From Syngnathus acus (Eukaryota > Chordata > Actinopteri > Syngnathiformes > Syngnathidae), in contig NC_051088.1 in assembly GCF_901709675.1 (NCBI RefSeq), positions 496,001 to 560,000 on the forward strand: a stretch of 64,000 nt of DNA. Reading direction: 5' to 3'. The translations under genes were made by a program, and so were the position numbers. The notes below the pieces were generated by a model. The model was not told the origin of the DNA. It worked only from the letters and a program-made list of their open reading frames with translations, and did no database searches. Within the stretch, counting starts at the first letter, position 1; each line of letters opens with the position of its first letter. Positions 46,085 to 55,479 of the stretch are shown piece after piece.

Positions 46085-48916
46085 TGTGGAAAGATAAGAT
46101 AAGATAAAATAAGATAATCCTTTATTATTCCCTCAATGGGGAAACTCCTATGTTAGCAGCAGTACACTTAACATATACACACACACACGCATGCGGGGAA
46201 GGGGGTAAAAGATTTAAAAAAGTAGAAGGTATATATAATCAAAAAATATGGACAGTATATACAAAATACACAATACACAATATACAGTGGAGATAAAAAA
46301 AATATTAGATAAAAAAATAGTGCAAAGGAAGAAAAAAAAACTGTGCAAAAAAAGCAGGTAAAAAGAGTGTGAGGTAGACAGATATTGCACATAGTATGAT
46401 TGCACATATGGTTATTGCACGTTATTGCATGTTATTTTGTCCGTTAGCTACAGTCTGGTTGTACAGTCTGATGGCAGCAGGGAGGAAGGACCTGCGATGC
46501 CTCTTGGTGGTGCATCGTGGGTGACGAAGCCGGTCACTGATGGAACTCTCCAGGGCTCTGACAGTCTCATGAAGGGGGTGGAAGACATTGTCCATGATGG
46601 AGGACAGCTTAGCCACCATCCTCCTCTCCCCCACCACCTCCACCCGGTCCAGACTGCAGCCCAGGACAGAGCCGGCTTTCTTCACCACCTTGTCCAGCCT
46701 CTTCCTCTCCGCTGCAGTGATGCCGCTGCTCCAGCAGACCACCCCATAAAAAATGGCGGACGCCACCACAGAGTCGTAGAAGGTCCTCAGGAGGCCGTCC
46801 CTCACTCCGAAGGACCTCAGTCTGCGCAGCAGGTGGAGTCTGCTTTGGCCCTTCTTGTATAGGGCCTGAGTGTTAACAGTCCAGTCCAGTTTATTGTTCA
46901 GGTGAACACCCAGGAACTTGTAAGAGTCCACAATCTCTATGTCCGTTCCCTGGATTTTCACCGGCGAGGGGGGGACTTTGCGCCGGCGGAAGTCCACCAC
47001 CAGCTCCTTTGTTTTTCCAGAATTAATCTGGAGGCGGTTCCGCCGGCACCAGTCCACGAATCTGTGATTCAGTTCTCGGTACTCCGTCTCGTCTCCGTTG
47101 TTAATGAGACCGACGATGGCGGAGTCGTCCGAGAACTTCTGGAGGTGGCAGGTTGATGTGTGGTGGGTGAAGTCAGCTGTGTAGATGGTGAAGAGGAGGG
47201 GGGCCAGGACGGTCCCCTGTGGAGCTCCTGTGCTGCAGACCACCGTGTCAGACACACGGCCTCCTGTCCTCACAAACTGCGGTCTGTTTGTGAGGAAGTC
47301 CAGGACCCATGATGTCTCCATGAGGGCTGGGTGGGTGGGGGGAGGAGTGGATGGTTGTTCAAACCGGTTGAAGAACCGGTTCAGGTCATTCACCCACTCC
47401 TGATCCCTGTCCAGCGCAGGTCTGGAGTTGCTACGTCCTGAGATGGTGTTCAGGCTCCTCCAGACCCCGCTGACGTCGTCCCGCTGCAGTTGGTCTTCCA
47501 TCCTCCTCCTGTAGTTGCTCTTCCCCTCCCTGATCTTCTTCTTCAGGTCCCTCTGCACCGTCTTCAGCAGGTCCCTGTCTCCTGATTTAAAGACCCTCCT
47601 TTTTTCCCTGAGCAGGTCTTTAATCTCAGGGGTGATCCAAGGTTTGCTGTTTGCAAAAACCCTGACTGTTTTGGTGGGTATGGTGGAGTCTACACAAAAG
47701 TTAATGTAGTCTGTGACACAGCTGGTGAGACCGTCGATGTCGTCCCCGTAGTCCTCACAGAACACCGTGGTCTCAAAACAGTCCTGAAGAGTCTCCAGAG
47801 ATTCTTCAGACCAGATCTGTCTGGTGTGGGTGACTGCTGGTTGCCTGTGCACCAGAGGCTGATACAGGGGGAGAAGGTAGATCAGATCGTGATCAGATCT
47901 TCCAAGGGGGGGGAGGGGGGATGATGTATATGCCTCCTTAAGGTTGGCATAAAAAAGGTCCAGTGTTTTATTTCCTCTGGTGCTGCAGGTGACATATTGG
48001 CTTAAAGTTGGAAGTGTGGATGAAGGAGAGGCATGATTGAAGTCCCCGGTAATAAGGAGGAGGGCATGTGGATGCTGTGTTTGCAGCCTGCTTACATTGC
48101 TGTGCAGGACATCGCGGGCTGCGTCGGCATTAGCATTAGGAGGAACGTACGCAGTTATCGCGATAACGTGCGAGAGTTCCCGCGGCAGGTAGTGTGGCCT
48201 CATGCTAACGGCTAGCAGCTCAATGTTCGCGCTGCAGAGTTGCTCTTTGATAGTGATGTGCCCAGGGTTACACCATCTATCGTTCACAAACACAGCAAGC
48301 CCCCCTCCTTTCCTCTTACCGCTCTCTCGTGTCCTGTCTGCCCTTATCAGGTTAAACCCGTCCAGAGCGACGGCAGAGTCCGGTGTTTGCTCCGTTAGCC
48401 AGGTCTCCGTGAACAGCAGCATGCTACATTCCCGGTATTCCCGTTGGTGCCGTGCCAGCGCCGTTAGCTCATCCATCTTATTACAGATGGATCTCACATT
48501 CCCGGTGATGATGGTGGGGAGTGTGGGCTTGAAGCGGCGTTTCTTTTTCCGGCACATAACACCCGAGCGTTGTCCTCTTTTCCTCCTCTTCAGCTCGGGG
48601 GAAACATCGGGCTTGTAGCCGGTTAGCTTCCCTTGGCTACAGAGGGCTAACAGCTGACCACGGGTGTAAACAATGGAGCGTTTACTCCCTGCTTCGGTGG
48701 TTGCTTGGGTGATGAACCAGGTGAAAAATAGGAAAAATAAAAGGGCCAGCCTCACTGTTTTTGCAAACATGTTTCTGCCCGGTAAAAAAAAAAAACACAG
48801 GACTGCGAAAAAAGAAAAAATAGTCCAAAAAAACCATATAAAACGAGACAATATACAGACGAGTCGACGGAGCTGCTGCAAACGTGTCGCCACTACCGCG
48901 GCGCCATCTTCAAGCC
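46085..48916 (-). mobile_element. Rex1 LINE inserted in Tc1
   Basis: The 3' tail is AGATAAGATAAGATAAAATA at 46091-46115; the 5' end GAAGATGGCGCC lies near 48910. The single open frame is described separately. About 25 bases of filler (46060-46090) lie between the Tc1 break and the tail, and no target duplication is visible. Confidence 0.9.
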
Positions 48917-49020
48917 ATAAGAGCTGAAGACTGCTGTTCACAAACGCTCTCCATCCAACCTCACTGAGCTCGAGCTGTTTTGCAAGGGAGAATGGGCAAG
49001 AATTCCAGTCTCTCGATGTG
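46422..49020 (-). pseudogene. Rex1 polyprotein, open but lacking RT motif A
   Basis: The frame is open for about 900 codons, though its first part (above about 48915) is Tc1 sequence. Endonuclease motifs are complete: GNVRSICNKMDEL, LFTETWLTE, LITGDFNHA, DLFYANLKEA and GRSDHDLIYL. After the linker, HPALMETS joins directly to WVLDFLTNRPQFVR, so fingers, motif A and its Asp (about 200 residues) are deleted in frame. TGAPQGTVLAPLLF and KFSDDSAIVGLI (usually FADD) follow, then the Rex1 signature KKGQSRLHLLRRLRSF. It could not reverse transcribe. Confidence 0.9.
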
Positions 49021-49046
49021 CAAAACTGATAGAGACATACCCCAAG
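48925..49046 (+). pseudogene. Tc1 transposase C-terminus
   Basis: Resumes as LKTAVHKRSPSNLTELELFC, then ARIPVSRCAKLIETYPK, the usual Tc1 tail, with a stop at about 49048. It is separated from the N-terminal part by the LINE; about 140 bp of the DDE domain is gone. Confidence 0.85.
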
Positions 49047-49611
49047 TGACTTGCAGCTGTAATTGCAGCAAAAAGTGGCGCTACAAAGTATTAGCGCAAG
49101 GGGGCCGAATAATATTGCACGCCCCACTTTTCAGTTTTTTATTTGTTAAAAAAGTTTAAATTATCCAATAAATTTTGTTCCATTTCACGATTGTGTCCCA
49201 CTTGTTGTTGATTCTTGACAAAAAAATTAAACTTTTATATCTTTATGTTTGAAGCCTGAAATGTCGCGAAATGTTGAAAGGTTCAAGAGGGCCGAATACT
49301 TTCGCAAGGCACTGTATATATACACACACATATATATATATTTTCTGTAATGCAATGTCATACATTCTGGAATCATTGCTAATCAACTGAAATATTGCAA
49401 GCTTTTTATTATTTTAATATTGCAGATTATGGCATACAGCTTAAGAAAAGTCAAATTTCCTATCTCAAAATATTAGAATATCTCGAAAAAGTATACTACT
49501 AAGTAGGGTATTCAACTAATCACTTGAATCGTCTAATTAACTCGAAACACCTGCAAGGGTTTCTTGAGCCTTGAAAAACACTCAGCTTGGTTCAGTAAAC
49601 TAAATCAAAGT

Positions 49612-50601
49612 ATGGGGAAGACTGCTGATCTGACTGCTGTCCAGAGGACCAACATTGACACCCTTCATCAGGAGGGTAAGACACAAAACGAAATTTCTCA
49701 AAGAGCAAGCTGTTCACAGAGTGCAGTTTCAAAGCACATTCACAAAAAGTCTGTTGGAAGGGGGAAATGTGGCAAGAAACACTGCACAACCAAGAGAGAT
49801 GACCGCAGCCTTAACAGCATTGTGAAGAAGAGTCGCTTTCAGAATTTGGGGGAGCTTCAAACACAGTGGACTGAAGCTGGAGTCCAAGTATCAAAAGCCA
49901 CTGTTCACAGACGTGTCTGGGAAATGGGCTACAATAGCCGTATTCCCATGGTCAAGCCACTTCTGAACTCAAGACAACGGAAGAAGCGTCTGACTTGGGC
50001 TATGGAAAAGAAGCACTGGACAGTTGCAGAGTGGTCCAAAGTCCTCTTTTCAGACGAAAGCAAGTTTTTATTTCATCTGAAAGTCAAGCCGCCAGAAGCT
50101 GGAGAGGAGCAAATTCCAAGTTGCTTTAAATCCAGTGAGAAGTTCCCACAGTCAGCGATAGTTTGGGGAGCCATGTCAGCTGCTGGTGTTGGTCCACTGT
50201 GTTTCCAGTCCAGAGTAAATGCAGCTGTGTACCAAAAGATTTTGGAGCACTACATGCTTCCGTCTGCTGAAAAGCTCTATGGAGATGATGATTTCATTTT
50301 CCAGCATGATCTGGCACCTGCCCACAGTGCCAAAACCACCAGTAAATGGTGTACTGACCATGGCATTACTGTCCTCGATTGGCCTGCCAATTCCCCTGAC
50401 CTTAAGCCCATAGAGAAGTTGTGGGGTATTGTGAAGAAAAAGCTGAAAGACACCAGACCCAACAATGCAAATGAGCTAAAGGCCGCTATTGAAGCATCCT
50501 GGGCATCCATAACACCTCAGCAATGCCACAGGCTGATTGCCTCCATGCCACGCCGCATTGATGCAGTAATCCGTGCAAAAGGATTCCGAACCAAGTACTG
50601 A
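49612..50601 (+). CDS. Tc1-like transposase, 329 aa, open
   Basis: ATG at 49612 (MGKTADLTAVQRTNIDTL); full family length. The HTH pair covers residues 5-105 (QRASCSQSAVSKHIH), followed by the DDE domain with VLFSDESK (first Asp), IFQHDLAPAH (second Asp) and PDLKPIEKLWG (Glu, 34 residues later). The stretch after ESKF reads LFHLKVKPPEAGEEQIPS, while relatives have a CISFGNQGPRVWRKSGE-like sequence, so two compensating frame changes scrambled about 20 residues. Conserved residues around the Glu are also changed (N to K twice). Probably inactive despite the open frame. Confidence 0.9.
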   Translation: MGKTADLTAVQRTNIDTLHQEGKTQNEISQRASCSQSAVSKHIHKKSVGRGKCGKKHCTTKRDDRSLNSIVKKSRFQNLGELQTQWTEAGVQVSKATVHRRVWEMGYNSRIPMVKPLLNSRQRKKRLTWAMEKKHWTVAEWSKVLFSDESKFLFHLKVKPPEAGEEQIPSCFKSSEKFPQSAIVWGAMSAAGVGPLCFQSRVNAAVYQKILEHYMLPSAEKLYGDDDFIFQHDLAPAHSAKTTSKWCTDHGITVLDWPANSPDLKPIEKLWGIVKKKLKDTRPNNANELKAAIEASWASITPQQCHRLIASMPRRIDAVIRAKGFRTKY

Positions 50602-50763
50602 GTGCATTAATGGACATTTTCAAATGTTTGATTTTGTTTTGCTGTTATAAATCTTTTTTTGTTACTTGGTCTGAGGAAATATTCAAATTTTTTTAGATAG
50701 GATTTTTGAGTTTTCTTAAGCTGTATGCCATAATCAGCAATATTAAAATAATAAAAGGCTTGC

Positions 50764-51142
50764 TGTCATGTCTCATCCCCAGTTTTGTGATGTGTATAGG
50801 TTGTCGTCGTTTCTGTGTCTGTGTGCTCGCCCCTCCCTTCCTGTGTGCCCTTGATTAGTGTAATCACACGCACCTGCCTCTCGTTACCTGTGTCGTATTT
50901 AAGTTCTGTTTGCGTGTCACTCGCCGTCGGAGCATTGTATGAGATGTGGACAATGCATGTCTCACTGTCACGCGGTTTGTTTGGTTCCTGTCTTTTGTTT
51001 CACGTTTTGGCGATCAGTCCTATTGGTTTCGTTGTTTAGTCACGTCAGTTTGCCGGGTCTGTCTCTTGAGTTCCTGCAATAAACCCTGGTCCAAGCTGCA
51101 TTTGGTCGTCCCTGCTCCATTCCTCCACCCCGAAGCCTGACA
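50764..51142 (+). repeat. Family 1 5' LTR
   Basis: 379 bp. TATTTAAG at 50896-50903; predicted transcript start GTCGGAGCATT at 50926-50936, 30 nt after the first TATA base; AATAAA near 51079. Confidence 0.95.
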
Positions 51143-51143
51143 G

Positions 51144-51154
51144 AATGCTCCGAC
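51144..51154 (+). promoter_or_regulatory. Self-primer binding site, family 1
   Basis: AATGCTCCGAC begins one base after the LTR and is the exact complement of the predicted first 11 bases of the RNA (GTCGGAGCATT). It contains the ATG of the only long reading frame. No tRNA 3'-end complement is present. Confidence 0.82.
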
Positions 51155-51549
51155 CATCACAGCGACCAGCGCTTGGACCTTCCGCCATCAGCTCCCGTCC
51201 GCGACGTCCGATCGACGTCCGTCGTCCGAGCAGGTTCCAGCGCCATGGGCTTCGCGGCCGCCATCAGAGTTCCTCCCGGTGCGACCGGCTCCGCTGTCGC
51301 GATCGGACTTCGCTGCCGCGACGCCGGATACGCGGCCGCCATCTAAGTGCCTCCCGACGTCATCAGACTCGCGGCCGCCATCGGAGTGCCTCCCGGCGTC
51401 ATCAGACTCGCGGTCGCCAGATTCAAGCCAGCTGCGCCGGACCCGCGATCGTCCATGGCCCCACCCCTACTGCTGCAGCGCGTGGTGACTCTTGCCGCTG
51501 CGTACAGCTCCGCCTTCCAATTGCCGCTGATTGCGGTCCGGACTTCAGC

Positions 51550-51990
51550 CTGCCGCCGATTGCGGCTCTGACTTTCCGAGTTTCCGCCGAGCGCGGTTCT
51601 GTCCCTGAGTTGCCGCCGTTTGCGGTTCTGTTTCCCCAAGTTGCCGCCGATTGCGGTTCTGTTTCCCCGAGTTGCCGCCGATTGCGGTTCTGTTTCCCCG
51701 AGTTGCCGCCGATTGCGGTTCTGTTTCCCCGAGTTGCCGCCGATTGCGGTTCTGTTTCCCCGAGTTGCGGTTCTGTTTCCCCGAGTTGCCGCCGATTGCG
51801 GTTCTGTGCCCCAACTCGCCGCCCGAGTGCGGTTCTGTGCCCCAAGTCGCCGCCCGAGTGCGGTGCGATTCGGTTCCCCAAGTCGCCGCCCGAGTGCGGT
51901 GCGATTCGGTTCCCCAAGTCGCCGCCCGAGTGCGGTTCTGTGCCCCAAGTCGCCGCCCGAGTGCGGTTGTTTCCCCAGTCGCCGCCGTGC
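51550..51990 (+). repeat. 31-bp tandem repeats with CCGC/GCGG stems, family 1
   Basis: About 13 units, mostly 31 bp apart (51610, 51641, 51672, 51703, 51734 ...). Each carries CCGC, a 5-6 base variable loop and GCGG. Because 31 is not a multiple of three, successive units are read in different frames; all frames are open because of base composition. A separate 39-bp repeat with GCGGCCGCCATC lies at 51330-51425. Confidence 0.9.
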
Positions 51991-52118
51991 GCGGGTCAAG
52001 CTGTTCCGAAAACAATTAGGGTTGTCTGGACTAGTGCGCTGACCCCCCGCCCCCCCGCGTGCCGCCGTGGGGGGTTGGGTTTTTGGGACGTCGGAGGCCG
52101 TCCCTTGTGGGGGGGTTC

Positions 52119-52497
52119 TGTCATGTCTCATCCCCAGTTTTGTGATGTGTATAGGTTGTCGTCGTTTCTATGTCTGTGTGCTCGCCCCTCCCTTCCTGTG
52201 TGCCCTTGATTAGTGTAATCACACGCACCTGCCTCTCGTTACCTGTGTCGTATTTAAGTTCTGTTTGCGTGTCACTCGCCGTCGGAGCATTGTATGAGAT
52301 GTGGACAATGCATGTCTCACTGTCACGCGGTTTGTTTGGTTCCTGTCTTTTGTTTCACGTTTTGGCGATCAGTCCTATTGGTTTCGTTGTTTAGTCACGT
52401 CAGTTTGCCGGGTCTGTCTCTTGAGTTCCTGCAATAAACCCTGGTCCAAGCTGCATTTGGTCGTCCTTGCTCCATTCCTCCACCCCGAAGCCTGACA
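52119..52497 (+). repeat. Family 1 3' LTR
   Basis: 379 bp, same as 50764-51142 except two substitutions (CTGTGTC/CTATGTC and GTCCCTG/GTCCTTG). Preceded by TTGTGGGGGGGTTC. Confidence 0.95.
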
Positions 52498-52619
52498 CCT
52501 GCAACATTTCAGTTGATTTGTAATGAATCCAGAATGTATGACATTTTTGTTTTTTTAATTGCATTACAGAAAATTAAGAACTTTATCACAATATTCTAAT
52601 TTTCTGAGACAGTCCTGTA

Positions 52620-52681
52620 TGTATATATACATGTGTATATATATATGTATGTACTTATGTACATATATCTATATATATATG

Positions 52682-52716
<35 letters not shown>

Positions 52717-52745
52717 CTTTCTCTGTCTCTCTCTCTCATATATAT
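52620..52745. repeat. TA-rich microsatellite
   Basis: TATG/TATA alternating runs, ending in CTCT repeats near 52730. Confidence 0.9.
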
Positions 52746-52871
52746 GTCACCAAGAGAAGATTTGAAATACACATTTCTATTGGTTAAGTGGGCTTCATAA
52801 ATGAAAGGTCAGGTGCATTATTAAAAAATGCAAATCAAAAACAGTTAAATAAAATATAAAGCTGACTCAAT

Positions 52872-53010
52872 ACAGTGGTACCTCTACTTATGAACTCAAT
52901 TGGTTCCGCAATCAGGTTTGTGTAGAACCTTTTGTAAGTAGAACAATTGTTTCCCATAGGAATCAATGTAAAAGCAAATATGTGCCGGATGATCCCAAAA
53001 GTCACACCTT
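52872..53010 (+). mobile_element. DNA-transposon terminus-like sequence
   Basis: CAGTGGTACCTCTACTTATG at 52874 resembles the end of a known vertebrate DNA-transposon family from memory. No second end was found. Confidence 0.4.
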
Positions 53011-53012
53011 TT

Positions 53013-53984
53013 CAAAGTCAAAGTCAGCTTTATTGTCAATCTCTTCATGCCAAGACACACAAAGAAATTGAAATTACGTTTCCCCTATCCCACGGTGACG
53101 AGACACAGTACACGATAAACATACAAGTAAACAACGCAAAATAAAAACAAGAAGGCACAAACAATGAAGAATAAGAGTGATGAATAAATAATAAATAAAC
53201 AAACACAGTAAATAAGAGGAGCAATACAGAGCAAGAGTGCCCAGCAGACAGTCAGAACAAAGCGCAAAAGTACAGGACGCCACGCAGAAGGGGGGAGAGA
53301 GTTCAGGACCCTAACAGCCTGGAGATCACAAACTCCGCCAGTGGCGAGCAGTGCTCGCATACCACCACAGAGTCCCGGCACCATCCGTCACGGATGTAGA
53401 CGCACATCCCACCTCCTCGCGACTTTCCCCCTCGTACAATGGCCCGGTCCGCCCGATAGCACGCTAGCCGCTCCAGATGCACAGCAGAGTCCGGAACGAT
53501 GACGGTCAACCAAGTCCCAGTGAACACGAGCACACAGCAGTTACGCTCTGTCCAGTTCGTAGATCTCAGCAGGCGAATGTAAACCATGTTGATGTCCAGC
53601 AACCGAACATTCGCCAGAAGAATGGAAGGCACGGCCGGGCAAGCTGGGTCGGCCGCCAGCCTGGCCTGGACGCACCCTCTTCAGCCTCCCCGCACACCGC
53701 TTCCGACGCTCCCCAACCGGGGGAGGAATAGCAAGCGAGTCCGGCGACGCCACAGGACGGAGCAGACCGAGCGCCTTTAATGTCCCCGCTTCAAAGTCCA
53801 GAACGCCACAAAACTCGCTCTCGCCGATGTCGAGCAGAACCAGCCCGCTGTACTTGTAGCACGACTCAGTACGACGAGACGAACACACAAAACTGTCGGA
53901 CAAACCCACAATAAACGACAAAACAAAACACCGTTCGGGACAGAGAGAGGCCGCTGCGTGTGCACGCGCCGCCATCTTACTTCT
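53013..53984 (-). mobile_element. Internally deleted Rex1-type LINE derivative (copy 2)
   Basis: Same layout as 20019-20757: 5' AAGATGGCGGCG with the leader and endonuclease start (RLLDINMVYIRLLR, TGTWLTVIVPDS, RGGGMCVYIRDGWC) joined to a 3' UTR and a GACTTT-type tail at 53013-53030. It retains more of the 3' UTR than copy 1. No RT. Confidence 0.85.
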
Positions 53985-54174
53985 GAGACTCAGTTTTGCC
54001 CTTTTGCCCTATTACTCTGTGGAAAACACATAGAAAATCAAAACCACTGTTTTATTTTTGCTTTTTGTAGCCTTTATAACAAATATAAATGTCACTTTAT
54101 TCTTCACCCTAAAAATACCCCCGAGAAGAGAGAAAAATTCAGGCTAATAAATGATTGTATGCTTCTATGTCATC

Positions 54175-54384
54175 CTTGCAATGTGCTCACATACACATTA
54201 TTATTTATTCACCACTCTTATGTATTCATTGTTTGTGCCTTCTTGTTTTTATTTTTTTGTGTTGTTTACTTGTGTGTATATTGTGTACTATGTCTTGTCA
54301 CCGTGGGATAGTGGGAACGTTATTTTGATTTCTTTGTGTGTCTTGGCATGTGAAGAAATTGACAATAAAGCAGACTTTGACTTT
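54175..54384 (+). mobile_element. Rex1-type LINE 3' end, plus orientation
   Basis: Inverted copy of 53030-53200: the same GTGGGATAGTGGG...GACAATAAAGCAGACTTTG 3' end with a GACTTT tail. It abuts the truncated LTR of the family 2 element. Confidence 0.8.
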
Positions 54385-54592
54385 GAACAGAGACGTGAAA
54401 CAAAAAGACAGAGTGACATTGACAATGATCCGACAGGGAGTGACACACAGACAGGACTTAAATACAAGACGGGTAACAAGAGGCAGGTGACTGAGATTAC
54501 AATGATTGTGAGGTAACACAGGAGGGGAGGGGCGACGCGAACAGAAACCATGACAACCTACATAATAGAGCAACCCGGTACAAGTCCTGACA
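54384..54592 (-). repeat. Family 2 3' LTR, truncated
   Basis: 209 bp matching the upstream part of 55604-55815; the last 125 bases or so of the LTR are missing. It reads GTCGGATCATT at 54434-54424, the start-site form that fully matches the primer site. Confidence 0.9.
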
Positions 54593-54711
54593 GAACCCCC
54601 CCCACAAGGGACGGCTCCCAACGTCCCAAAAAACAACCCCCCACGGGGCACGCGGGGGGGCGGGGGGGAAGCGCACCAGTCCAGACGACCCCACTGGTCT
54701 GTGATAAAGAC

Positions 54712-55040
54712 TGAACCGCTCTCGGCGGCAACTCGGGGAAACAGAACCGCAATCGGCGGCAACTCGGGGAAACAGAACCGCAATCGGCGGCTATTCGGGG
54801 ACAGAACTGCAATCGGCGGCCACTCGGGGACAGAACTGCAATCGGCGGCAACCCGGGGAAACAGAACCGCAATCGGCGGCAACTCGGGGAAACAGAACCG
54901 CAATCGGCAGCTATTCGGGCACAGAACCGCACTCGGCGGAAACTCGGAGACAGAACCGCAAACGGCGGCAACTCGGGGAAACAGAACCGCAATCGGCAGC
55001 ATACGAAAGTCAGCGCCGCAATCGGCGGCATTTGAAAGTC
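54712..55040 (-). repeat. 31-bp tandem repeats, family 2
   Basis: About ten diverged units with the minus-strand core GCCGATTGCGGTTCTG, homologous to the array at 51550-51990. Some units read CCGATTGCAG, so the stems are less uniform than in family 1. Confidence 0.88.
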
Positions 55041-55467
55041 CAGACCGCGATCAGCGGCATTCGGAAGGCGGAGCTGTGGCAGCAGCAAGAGCTACCACGC
55101 GCCGCAGCAGTGGGAGTGGGGCCAGGGACGATCGCGGGTCCGGCGCAGCTGGCTTGGAATCTGGCGACGCCCGCGGGTCCTGCAACGCTGGGGTGGAGCC
55201 CGGTGGCGGCCGCGAGTCTGATGGCGCCGGGAGGCACACCGATGGCGGCCGCGGGTCCGGCGTCGCGGCAGCGAAGTCCGATGACGGTCGCGGAGCCGAT
55301 GGCACCGGGAGGAACTTCGATGGCGGCCGCGAGTCCGGCGTCGCTGGAGCAAGGTCCAATGGCGGCAGCGAAGCCCATGGCGCTGGAACATGCTCGGACG
55401 CCGGACGTGGATCGGGCGTCGCAGCGGGAGCTGATGGAGGAAGGTCTAAGCGCTGGTCGCTGTGATG

Positions 55468-55478
55468 GTCGGATCATT
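55468..55478 (-). promoter_or_regulatory. Self-primer binding site, family 2
   Basis: On the minus strand AATGATCCGAC, one base inside the LTR. It pairs 11/11 with the start-site sequence kept in the 3' LTR and 10/11 with the one in the 5' LTR. As in family 1, the ATG of the long reading frame lies within it. Confidence 0.82.
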
Positions 55479-55479
55479 C

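Larger units (their letters stand above)
44954..49314 (+). mobile_element. Tc1-like transposon interrupted by a Rex1 LINE
   Basis: Ends begin CAGTGCCTTGCGAAAGTATT and are bounded by TA (44952-44953, 49315-49316). Inverted repeats of about 215 bp carry inner and outer direct repeats (GTATTCGGCCCCC and ATTATTCGGCCCC), the IR/DR layout of many fish Tc1 elements. The plus-strand transposase is split by the LINE at about 46085-48915. Confidence 0.93.
50764..52497 (+). mobile_element. Short non-autonomous LTR element (family 1), very young
   Basis: Two 379-bp LTRs (TGTCATG...CCTGACA) differ at only two positions by eye. CTTGC (50759-50763) and CCTGC (52498-52502) are a 5-bp duplication with one change. 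The 976-bp interior has no gag, protease, RT or integrase. Its last bases (CCGTCCCTTGTGGGGGGGTTC) closely match the chromovirus next to its 3' LTR, pointing to a shared polypurine tract. Plus orientation is fixed by TATTTAAG and AATAAA in the LTR. Confidence 0.95.
49336..52617 (+). mobile_element. Tc1-like transposon with open transposase, interrupted downstream
   Basis: The right end (52500-52617) ends ...GAGACAGTCCTG before TA (52618-52619). The left end lacks the outer 45 bases or so, starting at TTTTCTGTAATGCAATG near 49339, so the pair of termini is incomplete. The transposase lies at 49612-50601. A short LTR element sits at 50764-52497 between the gene and the right inverted repeat. Confidence 0.9.

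Noticed and set aside
48202-48927. Plus-strand readings of 84-138 codons in the Rex1 region
   Set aside because: Shadows of the minus-strand endonuclease frame.
51145-52209. 354-codon proline/arginine/serine-rich reading frame in the short LTR element
   Set aside because: Long readings are open in several frames on both strands because the 31-bp GC-rich repeats lack stops. Only the first 20 or so codons are shared with family 2, so I do not call it a gene.
53958-54516. Readings of about 120 codons near the Rex1 3' end
   Set aside because: Formed from LINE 3' UTR and LTR sequence; no domain or conserved start.
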